The notes under the pieces are model-generated. The model worked only from the letters and a program-made list of their open reading frames with translations. It was not told where the DNA came from and ran no database searches. Of a stretch of DNA of 64,000 nt, positions 44,841 through 56,089 are shown piece by piece. The stretch comes from Heloderma charlesbogerti. Lineage: Eukaryota; Chordata; Lepidosauria; Squamata; Helodermatidae. The position numbers and the translations under genes were made by a program. The stretch's first letter is position 1; each line of letters begins with the position of its first letter. The stretch lies in NCBI GenBank assembly GCA_026122225.1, contig JANEZZ010000805.1, positions 744,001 through 808,000 of the forward strand, written 5' to 3'.

Positions 44841-46457
44841 TAGGGATGGTGGAGAATTCTGCCACGGATTTCAGTGAGGCCGAATGCACTGGCATTCGGC
44901 CCCCCGAAATCCGTGGCGGAATGGCCTGCCCCCCCGCGTATTCCCTCCGGGACGAAGCTTACCTGGGGCAGATGTTCCAGATGGCGGCGGCTCCGGTGGC
45001 GGCTGGTCTTTCAACTGGCTGCCGCAGCCACCATTTGCATCCTGGTCTTTGCCGTGATAGGCTACGTAAGTATTTACATAGCCTATCATGGCAAGCCAAG
45101 CAAAAAAAACAAAAACAAAAAACGGCGTATGCAAATGGCGGCAGCTACGGTTGGGGTACATGAAACCCACTTACCTGGTCTCGCAGCTTTTCACGGTGGG
45201 GGGGAGGCGCTTCGCTGCTCTCCCCGCGAAGTTCAGGCCGGGGGGGGAGGCTTCCCGCCTTGCCCGGCCGAAATTCAGGCCAGGGGGGAGGCTTCCTGCC
45301 TCGCCTGGCTGAAATTCAGGCCGGGGAGGAGGTGCCTCACCTTGCCTGGCCGCGAAATTAAAAGTTAAAAAAACCCCACGCCCCCGTGATAGGCTACGTG
45401 ACGATTAACGTAGCCTATCACGGCTAGATCTGCAAAGTCAGCCATGATAGGCTACGTAAATTGTCACGTAGCCTATCACGGGTGACTTTAAAAAAAAAAA
45501 AAAAAAGCACGTACGCAAATGGCGGCCCCCATAGGGAGCCGCCATTCGCGTTCCTTATTTGGTCGCTGTAGTCTACGTAAATCTTTATGTAGACTACAGC
45601 GACCAAATAAGGAACGGGAATGGCAGCTCCCTATGGGGGCCGCCATTATCTGTACGTGCTTTTTTTTTTTTTTTAAGTCACCCGTGATAGGCTATGTGAC
45701 GATTTACGTAGCCTATCATGGCTGACTTTGCAGATCTAGCCATGATAGGCTACGTTAATCATCACGTAGCCTATCACGGGGGCATTTTTTTTTAGTTTTA
45801 TTGGAATGGCGGCGGCAGCAGCCAGTCGAAAGATCGGCTGCCGCCCCCGCCCCTGACGAAGACCCGACGAACCGCCGCTGGGACCCGCCGCCGGGACCCG
45901 CCGCCGGGAGGGACATTCGGGAAAGGTAAGTCCCGTCCCGGGGGGGGCAGGGGGGCAGAGAATTTCTCCCCGAAACATGTTCGGGGGCCGAACCTGTTGG
46001 CGCTCGGCCCCCCGAAGTTTCGGGGAGAAATTCTCCACCAACCCTAAGCTACGGCAGCCGCCATTTGCGTTCCCTATTTTTTGCCGTTTTAGCCTACGTA
46101 AATATTTACATAAGATAAAACGGCAAAAAATAGGGAACGCAAATGGCAGCCGCCGTAGCCACCACCATTTGCGTATGCTGTTTTTTGTTTGTTTGGGTTT
46201 TTTGCCCAGCTGTGATAGGCTATGTAAATAGTTACGTAGCCGATCACGGCAGCCTGGCTGGATGCAAATGGCAGTCACTACGCAACCCGTCCGTCCGTAG
46301 CCGGAACTCCGTGGTGGAGCAGAGCCAGCCGGGCAGGATTCTGGGCGAGAGGACCGGATTGCCTCCCCCCCCCATCAAGGATTCCGGGGGGAGGGCCAGA
46401 GCACCTCCCCCCCACCGCGAATCAATTCCGCGAAAAGGTGACTTTCGTACATCCCTA
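44841..46457 (-). mobile_element. TAGGG-family element, B to A, carrying a nested copy
   Basis: It starts TAGGGATGGTGGAGAATTCT and ends GGTGACTTTCGTACATCC-CTA. The perfect TSD TTAACAAG is at 44833-44840 and 46458-46465. Without the nested copy (45151-46046) the host is about 713 bp. The A-end donor is lost through a small deletion (AAAAGGTGACTTTCG). The B-end donor (minus strand, near 44958) reads GCTTACC. Confidence 0.94.
45151..46046 (+). mobile_element. TAGGG-family element, A to B, nested in 44841-46457
   Basis: It starts TTGGGGTACATGAAACCCAC (decayed TAGGG) and ends AGAAATTCTCCACCAACCC-TA. The perfect TSD AGCTACGG is at 45143-45150 and 46047-46054. It interrupts the apex of the host's GCAAATGGCGGC hairpin. 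Its own hairpin string spans about 45385-45780. The B block (45806-45925) is 120 nt because of a 13-nt duplication and has a stop. Both donors are intact. Confidence 0.95.
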
Positions 46458-47413
46458 TTAACAAGCATGATGGGAGCTACCTGTGTCCTACCATTATCCA
46501 TACTTCTGTTGACTTCAGAACATAGTATTGAGCCCAGTTCACCTTAGCAGCATCAGCAGCTACTTCCCTGTGGCTTTTTCCTGTGCTGTTCTGGTAATGT
46601 GTGTACCTTCTAACCTCATGAACAGAGTAAATTATATGGTGTCTACAGACTCAAACATGAGCTTCCTAACTTGCTTAAGGTAGCTTACATATAAATAGTA
46701 CTAAGAAGGAAAGTAATAACTATTTCTAGGCCGCCATCATAATCAGCAAACCACTCAAAATGTTTGTCAGGAGCTTTAGCCTATTGTCTTGAAGATGTTA
46801 TTTATTTTGAGGAAAGGATGTGCTATGAGCCCAAGAGAGGTGTTATTTTTTCCATGCTTCTGTTGCAATTAGAGGCACTTTTTACATGGTGTGTGACAAG
46901 AAGATAGTGTTTTATAATAGTAATGGCTAATTGGTGTTTTTATTTATGTATTTGGAAGGCCTGTGAAGTTGGGGGGGGGGGCATTTCTGATGCAATTGGT
47001 TTCATTGATGCTCAGTGTCAGATAAGCTAAGATCATGGAGGATTAAAGTTTTGCCCAAACAAGAGAATACTGGAATAATGCCTACTTATATGAGACCCCT
47101 GTTTGCAAAACATATTGGAAGCAACCTTTACAGTTTCAGAAAAGGATGAAAGATAGAACTTCCTTTTGACCAATTAGGTTATATTTTGTTACTTTGTTTG
47201 CCTACCTAGCAAAGAGTCAGAGTTCTACATTTACAATTATTTTGTCAAAAGTGGAGTAATTGGTTTTCAAATCAGGCAATTTAAAAGCAAATAAAAATGA
47301 GATAGTGCTCTAACCGCCTCAATCTTTTCAATGAAATCAACTGTCTGTTAGCACACACACACAAATGGGCTCAGGCATTTGTTTCTCCAGCACCACCACC
47401 ACTTCCACCACTG

Positions 47414-47541
47414 TAAGGTTGAATCTACACATAGCATTTCTACCGTTATCATAACTGTTGGTACACATGACACCAATGGGCACCAATAGTTATGAAAACG
47501 GTGTGATAACAGTATAACTGCTATGTGCAGATTCAGCCTAA
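47414..47541. mobile_element. Hairpin MITE with AATCTACACATAGCA ends
   Basis: Arms TAAGGTTGAATCTACACATA and TATGTGCAGATTCAGCCTA are inverted, and the inner parts (ATCATAACTGTTGGT / ACCAATAGTTATG) also pair. No clear TSD. Confidence 0.65.
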
Positions 47542-48628
47542 AATGCAAAGAAAGCTGTGACATCCATTCATTTTCCATTATTATTATTTAGCCCTTGTTC
47601 AGTCCTCTCATGGTTGGTTTCCACAGAGCATTTTGTAAGGTGTATGTCTCCACCCTTTCAGGTCCAGCATCAATCTTTCAGGTCCAGCATAATCTCCCTT
47701 ACCGGGACCACAGGCTTCCTTGTACAACCATCCATTATTATTAGGATGATGATGGTGCTGCTTCAGAAAAAAGACAAAGCTCCAACTAAACAACTGCAAT
47801 TCAAGAATACGTGGAATGAATTAAGAGTGCCACAAATCTGATATTTTTCCACTGAAGTTGCAAAAAACTACATATTTGCTATAAGTACCGTGAGAGCAGG
47901 TTTGAGAAGATTGTACTCTCCATCATGGAGAAAAAAGTTGTGTTTGTATCACTCTAACCATGTATTTACATAACCATTAATGAATTGTTTTTCTGTCATA
48001 GGCACAATAAGTGATTACACTAGCTGAGAAGAGATATCTGAGCTTTTGAATGGGGAATGTGATGCTCGGTTAAGGCTAGGATACGTAAAACCGGCTCCTT
48101 TATTTCTGCAGAGTTTTTCTTGTTTCTCTCCAAGTTGCTCATAAATCGACTGAAAGCCTGTAAAATCTCTTGTATATCCTTGGTATTCAAAATGACTTGC
48201 ATTCATGTATCCCCCCACCCCCCTTAATCCTGAAATAATTCTTGTGCCAATGGACGGATGTATATTATAGCAGAGAACCGTTGCACATACATTCACGTTT
48301 TACCTGAACTAATACAGGTACAATATCCGTGGTTTGCTTGAGCTGTGTGAAGAAACCATCTATTATTTATTTTGATTTAATGTATAAAGGCAGGTGTTTA
48401 GAGTTACGATCGGATACAGGTATTGTACACTACTTCAATACCTCACCTTGAAATAAAATATGAGGTAAAAGTGTATCTGATTAGGCCTCAAACCTCTGGG
48501 AAGGTTGCAATATATGGGGGCTTGACTGCTAACAGAGGCCTTGGTTACAGTTGCTGAGAAGGGCAGCACCTCTGGCAGTCAGCAGTGCTGAAAGTGAATG
48601 TCTCTGATATGTATATGGATCGGGAGCT

Positions 48629-48630
48629 TG

Positions 48631-48688
<58 letters not shown>
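48629..48688. repeat. (CTTT)n microsatellite
   Basis: About 15 units; the minus-strand open frame of Lys/Glu/Arg repeats is its translation. Confidence 0.97.
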
Positions 48689-49726
48689 ACATTATTTTTG
48701 AGCCGTCTTTTGGCCCCAAAAGGCCCCCCTAAGGTGACTATCAATTCAAAACTTTAAAACAATTTAGAAACTTTAAAATATCACACACAGCCAAATGAAC
48801 AGGAGGAATACAGTCTTTTAGAAACAGAGCAGAGCTAATACATTTAAAATATCTCAAAAGCCATACGGAACAAAAACATTTTGACAGCCCACCTAAGGGC
48901 CAAAACAGACATTACATCTGTATATAACAGTTATCTCCCCACCTCCATTTTTACTCTAGAGTAGGTGCAGGGCCTCTGACCCAGATCTTAAAATCCCCCT
49001 TTTTCCCACACTAAGGTAATGATCCAGATCCACACCCCCATGCCTACTCTAGAAATTTTACTTGCTGGATCTACTTGCTGGATCGTCACCTTACTGTGGT
49101 GAGTGGGCTTGTGTGTTCCAATGAATGCTGTGAGTGAAGCCATTGGGAGTTATGTACTCCCAGCAGGGTCACCCATGGCGGCAAGGTCAAGGGGGAGGAA
49201 CCAGACAAAGAACAATCCAAGAAAGTCCTCAACGGCAGAACAGGTGGAAGATAACAAGGTGTATGTTACAACGGCTGAGAAGGCAGATGAAGGCTGCAGC
49301 AGATAAAGGACCACCAATTGTCATGATATTCATGCCATTGGATTAGAGCCTTTTCTGTGAAGACTGTGTGCTGATCATTGTGCACTGATCTCCACACATA
49401 AAACAAATTCACACACAGGCATCTTCCAATCTAAACCCAACCAACCAAAAGTCCCATGGTGATTGGCAAATGGCAACAGGGGCAGGACTGTGAAACCCGG
49501 AAGCCCCTAGTCATGGGCGGTGGATACAGATTCAGTCGTCCTGACTCAAGGACCGAGGCAGTTGAGTAGTTTGGCAGCTGTATCCACGACTGAGCAGTCC
49601 TATTCAGGATCCACTCTGCTCACCCCGTATGGGGAGGCGGCTAGAAAAGGTGTCCTAAACACAGTCTGCCTCATCTTCTCCCTGACTGGAGAGGTGGGGT
49701 CACCATTTAGCGGTCGCAAAAAACAA

Positions 49727-49941
49727 ATGAACTTTGGAACATGGAATATACGGACACTGCTGGACAATACAGATAGTGAATGCCCTGAACACAGGACTGC
49801 CATCATTGCAAGGGACCTGAGACATTTTAACACTGACATAGCAGCACTTCAAGAAACTCGATGAGCAGGAGACGGAAAACTGAAGGAAGAAAAAGGAGGT
49901 TACACCTTCTTCTGGAAAGGACTGCCTGAACAAGAACGATG
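49727..49941 (+). pseudogene. APE-type endonuclease N-terminal fragment
   Basis: The frame reads MNFGTWNIRTLLDN, then RTAIIARDLRHFNTDIAALQ and ETR, and after one in-frame TGA (49862-49864, probably a decayed CGA) continues GGYTFFWKGLPEQE to a second stop. GTWN and the ETR glutamate are hallmark positions of the apurinic-type endonucleases that nick target DNA for LINEs. Vertebrate databases often label such proteins craniofacial development protein 2-like. The remaining catalytic domain and the RT are missing, so it is inactive. Confidence 0.7.
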
Positions 49942-49955
49942 AATACATGGAGTAT

Positions 49956-50091
49956 TCCCATCCCGGGGGGAATAAGTCCCATCCCGGGGGGGCGGGGGGC
50001 CGGCGGAGAATTTCCCCACCAATTTCAGGGGGCTGAATGCGTCGGCACTCGTCCTCCCGAAGATTCGTGGAGAAATTCTCTGCCATCCCTA
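49956..50091 (+). mobile_element. B-end fragment of a TAGGG-family element
   Basis: Starting in AAGTCCCATCCCGGGGGG (with a short local duplication) it runs through TTTCCCCACCAATTTCAGGG to GAGAAATTCTCTGCCATCC-CTA. The rest of the element is missing, probably lost with the LINE interior. Confidence 0.75.
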
Positions 50092-50146
50092 CAGAAGGCA
50101 CATCAAGCAAACCCACACCATGACCACCTTCCACCTGGAAACCTAT

Positions 50147-50214
50147 GTCCTCACTGTGGGAGCCTGTGTAGATCCAGAATCGGCCTTTACAGCCACCTGC
50201 AGACCCACTGCTAG
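50147..50214 (+). pseudogene. C2H2 zinc-finger C-terminus of the LINE remnant
   Basis: The frame reads CPHCGSLCRSRIGLYSHLQT followed by HC and a stop. C-x2-C-x12-H-x3-H is a classical C2H2 spacing. Such a finger at the end of LINE ORF2-like proteins could bind RNA or DNA. It is detached from its enzyme domains here. Confidence 0.6.
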
Positions 50215-50395
50215 AGGTTAATGTGTTGATTGACCTATCTTCTATGAATCTGTCTAATCCTTTTAAAGAGTTATCTATATAGACTCTGTCTTAGGAAGAC
50301 AATCTTACTCGGTCACGAGTGATCGCCATGATGATGATTGTAGTAAAAATGTAACCTAAAAGCTATTGTATATGTCTTAAGCAGCACGTAGTATT

Positions 50396-51255
50396 TAGGG
50401 ATGTACGAAAGGTACTTACCTTTCGAGGATTATGTTTATGGTTGGGGGGAAGGTGCTCCGTCACTCCCCCCGGAATCCTCGCCGGGGGGGGAGGCGCTCC
50501 GTTCCCCCCCCCCTGGAATCCTGGCCACCTGGCTGTGCTTTGCAGGGATTCTGCAGAGCCGCCGGCCGGCTCCGCCAGCAGCCGGGCATCCGGCCGCTGA
50601 CTAGCAGGGACGCAAATGGCAGGGGCCGTAGCCACCACCGTTTGCGTCCCTGCCATCAGCCGTGATACGCTACGTAAATGTTTACATAGCCTATCACGGC
50701 TGATTAAAAAAAACAACAACAAACGCGCGTAGACTAAGATGCTATGCGCGTAGACTAAGCGTAGATGCTATGCTATTTGCGTTCCCCTTATTTTCGCCAT
50801 CTTAGTCTATGTAAATGTTTACATAGGCTAAGACGTGCCAAAATAAGGAACGCAAATGGCGGCGGCCATGGCCGCCGCCATTTGCGTACGTGCGGTTTTG
50901 TTTTTTTTTTAAAGTTAGCCATGATAGGCTACATAAAGATTTACGTAGCCTATCACGGGTTTTTTTTTAAAACCTAGCCGTGATGGGCTACGTAAATTTT
51001 TACGTAGCCTATCATGGGTGTTTTTTTTAAACTGGAAATGGCGGCAGCAGCAGCCGGTTGGAAGACCGGCCGTTGCAGCTGCCACCGCCGAACCACCGCC
51101 GCAGCTGCCGCCGCCGCCAGGAAGATCCGCCCAAGGTAAGTCTCGTCCCGGGAGGGGGCAGGGGGGGCAGGCCATTCCGCCACTGATTTCGGGGGGCCAA
51201 ATGCACTGGCATTCGGCCTCCCCAAGATCCGTGGCGGAATTTTCGTACATCCCTA
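50396..51255 (+). mobile_element. TAGGG-family element, A to B
   Basis: It starts TAGGGATGTACGAAAGGTAC and ends CGTGGCGGAATTTTCGTACA-TCCCTA, a B end whose last bases look A-like. The perfect TSD GTAGTATT is at 50388-50395 and 51256-51263. The B block (51038-51135) is 98 nt and open, with MAAAAAGWKTGR at its start. The donor GT is at 51136. Confidence 0.93.
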
Positions 51256-51262
51256 GTAGTAT

Positions 51263-51551
51263 TGTAAGAGCTGCACATGCCTGGAATGAGCGGACAGTAA
51301 CCCTAAGATAAGGTTGCTAGGCAAACCGCTGGCAACCAATCAAAAGTAACACGCTGGCTGAGGAATGCAAGCTAAGTGATAAAACTGTAGTGCAAGGGTT
51401 GCCTAGGGTCACCTCTGCTTTTGAGCATGAGCTCCTTTGTCGAACTGTTTGCGAACAATAAAATCGAGTTGGACCCGGCCTGAAGCTGACTCTCCTCTTT
51501 GGGGCAAATTGGACTAGCCTCCAGGGGGTGAAACTAGTATTTTGTGCAACA
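51263..51551 (+). mobile_element. Candidate solo LTR
   Basis: It begins TGTAAGAGCTGCACATGCC and ends TTTTGTGCAACA (TG...CA). AATAAA lies at 51457-51462, about 90 bp before the end, as in an R-U5 region. The flanks AGTAT and ATTAT agree at 4 of 5. No internal viral or gypsy coding region adjoins it, so it would be a solo LTR of an old endogenous element. Class unknown. Confidence 0.5.
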
Positions 51552-51715
51552 ATTATGACTCTAGAAATGGAGTTGTGGGGGGGGGGCATAGCTGTTAGAT
51601 AAAGTAATGTCTGTTTGGGCCCTAAAACTAAACAAAGAAGGGACCAATCTAACCTCCTTAAAGAGAATAAGGAGAAAGTTTCATAGCTGAAAAAGCTCTG
51701 TCCCTTGTTCCCACC

Positions 51716-52358
51716 TAGGGATGACGGAGAATTTCTCCCCGAAACTTCGGGGGGCTGGGCGCCAACGTGTTCGGCCCCCCGAACAAGTTTTGGGGAGAAA
51801 TCCTCCACACACCCCTGCCCCCCGCACTCCCCCCAGGATGGGACTTACCTTCGCCAAATGTCCCTCCCGGTGGTGGGTCCGGCCGGCGGTTCGGCGGGTG
51901 TTTGTGCGGGGCGGGAGCAGCAGCCGGTCTTTCGACTGGCTGCCGCCGCCGCCATTGCAATAAAAGAAAAAAAAAAACGCCCCCGTGATAGGCTACATGA
52001 CGATTAACATAGCCTATCACGGCTGACTTTGCAGATCTAGCCGTGATAGGCTACGTTAATCGTCACGTAGCCTATCACGGGGGCGTTTTGTTTTTTTTTT
52101 AACTTTGGAATTCGCGGCCGGGCGAGGCGGGAAGCCTCCTCCCCGGCCTGAATTTCGGCTGGGCGAGGCGGGAAGCCTCCTCCCCGGCCTGAATTTCGGC
52201 TGGGCAAGGCGGGAAGCCTCCCCCCCGGCCTGAATTTCGGCCGGGGCGAGGCGGGAAGCCTCCCCCCCAGCCTGAACTTCGCGGGGGGAGCAGCGAAACG
52301 CCTCCCCCCCACCGCGAACAAGCTTTGACGAAAGGTAAGTCACTTTCGTCCACCCCTA
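51716..52358 (-). mobile_element. TAGGG-family element, B to A
   Basis: It starts TAGGGATGACGGAGAATTTC and ends GGTAAGTCACTTTCGTCCACC-CCTA. The perfect TSD TTCCCACC is at 51708-51715 and 52359-52366. The B block is on the minus strand (51955-51849, 107 nt, open). Only two P1 hairpins remain in the centre. The A end has five GGCGGGAAGCCTCC blocks. Both donors are intact. Confidence 0.94.
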
Positions 52359-52494
52359 TTCCCACCAACCTAGCTTCTCTTGGTGGTGGAACATACACAG
52401 AAGCATGTGAGGCAGATCTTAAACTATGGGTAGGCTCATATAGGAGGAGGCAGTCCTTCAAACATCCTCTTCCAAACTGTTCAGGGCTTTATAA

Positions 52495-53352
52495 TAGTGC
52501 TGTGCTGAAAATTTCGATTCTTCCATTTTCGGCATTTTGTTGGGCGGGGAATGAAAACTCAGGCGAAAGGGGCTGAGGAGGTGAGAATTTTGAGTAACTT
52601 TCTCCTTGGAGAAGAGGACACGGTTTCACCTTACCTTTTAAACGTAGGTGGTGGCTGAGGCTCTTCTTTCTATTTTGTTAAACATTAACACACACACCCC
52701 ACCCCTGCACTTGCAGCTGCCCAGGACAGTTTAGAGAGAATTTTCTCCAGCCCAGCAGCTCTTTCTCATCTCCCAGGAGACCATGTGACCATGCCCTCTC
52801 CTATAGGCTTTCTGGAGAGGTTCTTGGGCTGCAGAAGCTCTGCAAAGCAAGAACAAATGGGGTTTTTAGAGCTGTAGAAAAATTATCTTCCTTTCAGCAA
52901 TGTAGAGCAAGCAAGATAAGGGTATTTTTGTTCTGAAGCTCCAAAAGTCCCGTTTGTTTTTGTTTGCAGCAGCCCCGGGCCTCTTTGCAAAACTTCTGCA
53001 GCCTGGGAATTCTTCCTGAATGCCTGTTGTAGAGGGTAAGGTCATGTGGTCTCATGGGAGTTCACGTACTGCTGCTGGGCTGGAGAAGCCTCTCTGTAAA
53101 GAGTCTCATGCTGGGGCATTTTTCAAGTCAAATGAATTGGAAATAGAAAAAAAAAATAAGAATAGAAAGAAGATCCTTCAGCTACCTTCCAAACTTAAAA
53201 AGGTACGTGGAAAATTCTGTCCCCTTCCCGAACAAGAAATTTTCTCGAAATTCTCCCCCTCCCTGCAAAAGAAGCAGAAAAAACAATGACTCTTTCACAG
53301 GTAGAGAAAAAAAAATTCCTGAAAATAGGGGTCAGGATTAAGCACAGCACTA
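52495..53352. mobile_element. hAT-like element with TAGTGCTGTGCT termini
   Basis: It starts TAGTGCTGTGCTGAAAATTT and ends AGGATTAAGCACAGCACTA. The perfect TSD CTTTATAA is at 52487-52494 and 53353-53360. TAGTG satisfies the hAT terminal consensus. It lacks TACGTA hairpins and has no transposase. AATTTTCTCCAGC and AATTCTCCCCC blocks are its only echo of the TAGGG family. Confidence 0.92.
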
Positions 53353-53360
53353 CTTTATAA

Positions 53361-55149
53361 GCAAAGGACCTGGTGCACCTTGAAACTGTGCATCAGAATG
53401 GACTGAGCTGATTGATGTTCTGACTGTGAGTCACTCTAAAAAAGGTTTATATTGGCCCTTGGGTAAAAAGCAATAGAAGGGGTTCTTGCAAGGTGACCAC
53501 ATGCTCAGAGGCTGTGGCCAGCAAAGAATAAAGAGACCAAACACAGGTGTCTGAAGCAGAGAGACACTTCAGCCAGCAGGCAACTGAGAAACCGACTTGG
53601 AGTGTTCAGTGTGGTGGTGTCAGGATTCTATTCAACCTGGACCCTCCCCCACCCAAGACCCCTTTAGAGGAAGAGGATTGGGATTCCACAGAAAACCCTG
53701 CTTCCATGGAAGATCCCCCCGCAGTCCCTTTCACCCTATTCTAAGCCTAGCCACAATACCTGACTCTCCTCCTCCATTCCCTGCATATCCAAAGAGGTCG
53801 AAGTGGAAGCAAAGTGAGGGCTGCACCTGACAAAAGACTTTAGTCCAAAAACTAATCCTGTTCTGTGAGTTCTGTTGGGGAGAGAGACAGATGAAGTGGG
53901 ACCTTGATTTAAATATGAGGTTTGCTAAACAAAGATGACTCCTATATTCCTTACTAACTATACCAAGTATAAATAAGGCAGAATATCTGCTCTGTGCCTC
54001 TCTGCAGTCTGCACAGAGAATGGTGGTAGGTGATGTCAGGGAGAGGGACACCCCCGGACATCATCTGACCTCCTGGACTGTTCTCAGGAAACAATCCTAC
54101 CCCCAGGACTAATCTAGTTCTCCACCAGTCGATTATAGGAACACCATCCCAAACATTCCACAAGCTATGGTTTAGCTTAACAGTGCTAATTATGCATTAT
54201 CTAGTTCCCATGCAAAGGCTTCAAAGAGTAGGAATGGACTATTTTGCTTTCTATAATGTTTACCTTTTTAAAACACAATTTCTGTTCTGATTCCACATTA
54301 GTCTGCAAAGTTTCTTTGTAATTGCATTTTTGTACACGTGCAAAGTTGTAGACGTTCCCCCTAAGATAAAGCACTTTTTGCAAGCAATGTTCTCTAATAT
54401 ATACTATATTGTATGCCATTTTCCCCAATGTACACATTTTTGAATACTATATTCCCTAAAACATTTGTTTTAGTCTACATTTTTTATCAGAGAACTGCAT
54501 CACAAATTTCAAAGAAATGCAAAAAACTGAAGGTGAATTGCATTTCAGTTCATGAAGTGTAAATTAAGTCAGTTCATATTAAAATTAAAATCCCAATAAA
54601 ATCCACCCATATCCCTATCAAAGAGCAGCAATAAACCTTACACACTTTCCCCTAAAAAGGGTTTAATCTGCAAGATGGTGAAAGCAATGAGTTTCCCATT
54701 GTTGATTTCACTTCCAGTTATACTTTGTAGAGATGGGGGAAGAGACTGTCGGTATTACCACTACTTTTTAAAACCTCTGCACACAATTCTCCACAGTACA
54801 CAAGATGCTGCACATCCAATCTCGTCTGTTTCCCCCCCTCTGGCCATCACACAATATCCATAATTGAGATATTCTCTTAATTAGAGATGCAGTGGTATCC
54901 ACACTGTATCTATTGTGTGGATACCGCAGCATCTTTAATTAAGGTTACGACCAGCATACCGTGGCTTGCTAGACATAATTAACACCAGGAGTACAATGTA
55001 GTTAATTCTAGGAATACAATGTGGACCAAAACATTTGGACCTTCACTGCAAAAACTGCATCTGTGAGTATCTTGTGGCCAAACTATACACTACATGAAGT
55101 AGTGCTCTAGTTAAACACACAACTAGGACCTGCCACTTTCTTCTCTTAG
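53361..55149. other. Mostly unique sequence with a short hairpin
   Basis: A palindrome CTTAATTAGAGATGCAGTGG / CCGCAGCATCTTTAATTAAG lies at about 54875-54944. TATAAATAAGG occurs at 53969 without any gene I can attach to it. Confidence 0.4.
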
Positions 55150-55585
55150 CTGGGATGGGGCTGTTGTGGAAATCTGGGAGGGGTGGCGGATATCAACCTG
55201 TTCAGCCTCCCAGACACTGGTCCATGGACCCCAGAGCTTGCCAGACTCAGCACTTGCTGAGTTGGGCAAGCTCACAGCAGTCTGCCACCCTGCAAGCCAC
55301 CATTTTGTAGGAAATTGTGGGTAAGCTATATACATAAATCACAATTTTGTGCATTTTGGTGACCATAAATAGGCCATTTACGCAACATTGCAGGCGTAAA
55401 TGGTCTAATTTACGTACATAGGTTACCCGCAACTTTCCACAACATGGCAGCTCATGGGGCAATGGGATGCCAGGGGCCCATGGGCTGTCCAGTGGTTCAC
55501 CCTGCACACTGAACAGGGTCAGGCAGCCAGCAGGGGTCCATTGAACAGGGTGCAAGGCAGCGGTGGGTGAGTTCAGCCATCCCTA
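55150..55585. mobile_element. TAGGG-terminated element, family C
   Basis: The left end is decayed (GGGATGGGGCTGTTGTGG). The right end is GGTGAGTTCAGCCATCCCTA. The interior hairpin has GGCCATTTACGCAACATTGC and GCAGGCGTAAATGG arms inside CAATTTTGTGC / GCAACTTTCCACA surroundings. No TSD was found. Confidence 0.6.
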
Positions 55586-56089
55586 GGTGGTGATCCATGC
55601 TGTGACTATACCATCAGTTTTCTCACTGAAAATCCCAGCACCAGAGTTGCTATTTATCCCTGAAGATACTATTTGGGTGGTTAAACCCCCTCCCCCTGCA
55701 CCATGTCCCAGTCCAGAAAAAAAAAAATCCTCCTGCTCTGTTTCTTGTTAAGAAAGAAAGGCAGGTCCTAATTGTGTTTTGAACTGTTCTGCTTCACATA
55801 TAGTGTAGTTTGGCCCTCAAATGCAATACCAGTATAAGAGAATGCAGAAATATCAACAGAGCAAGTCCCCCACCAATCCCTAGACTAGTTTTATGCAAAT
55901 AAAATAAAACCTGAGACTCCCAGGTTATCTCCTAATAAATGGCAGTTACCTGTGCAGTTTCACTAAACATAATGAACTGGGTCACTGAAAATAAACCATA
56001 GATACCAGCAAGGGATCCCAGATGAAATCCCACTGGTTCCTAGGGAAGCACAATGTCAGTGTGACACAATCCATGAGTATTTATCTCAT

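Larger units (their letters stand above)
46466..48893. other. Mostly unique sequence with one MITE and one microsatellite
   Basis: No gene recognised. The repeats at 47414-47541 and 48629-48688 are listed separately. A short tandem TTTCAGGTCCAGCAT pair lies near 47655-47692. Confidence 0.4.
49066..50339 (+). mobile_element. Internally deleted non-LTR retrotransposon with APE endonuclease remnant
   Basis: It has a 5' region (from about 49066), an endonuclease fragment, a deletion of the reverse transcriptase, and a C-terminal zinc-finger coding piece followed by a 3' end CACGAGTGATCGCCATGATG with a trinucleotide-like tail. A B-end piece of a TAGGG element (49956-50091) sits at the deletion. 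The clade is uncertain; the tail suggests an RTE-like element. Confidence 0.6.
48894..51624. mobile_element. Long-TIR element hosting several insertions
   Basis: The left end is TAAGGGCCAAAACAGACATTAC, then AACAGTTATCTCCCCACCTC and TCTAGAGT. The right end, in reverse complement, is TTAGGGCCCAAACAGACATT, then TAACAGCTATGCCCCC and TTCTAGAGT. The inverted termini are thus about 75 bp. A TSD was not found. Within it sit a non-LTR LINE remnant, two TAGGG-family pieces and a possible solo LTR. Confidence 0.6.

Noticed and set aside
48529..48744. Lys/Glu/Arg-rich minus-strand frame
   Set aside because: It is a translation of the (CTTT)n microsatellite.
49520..49864. 114-codon frame as an intact host endonuclease gene
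   Set aside because: It has only the N-terminal part of an APE endonuclease, followed by in-frame stops, beside a LINE-type 3' end.
53547..54051. Retroviral gag-like coding region upstream of a TATAAATA box
   Set aside because: The short frames show no recognisable motif, and no LTR or primer-binding site is nearby.
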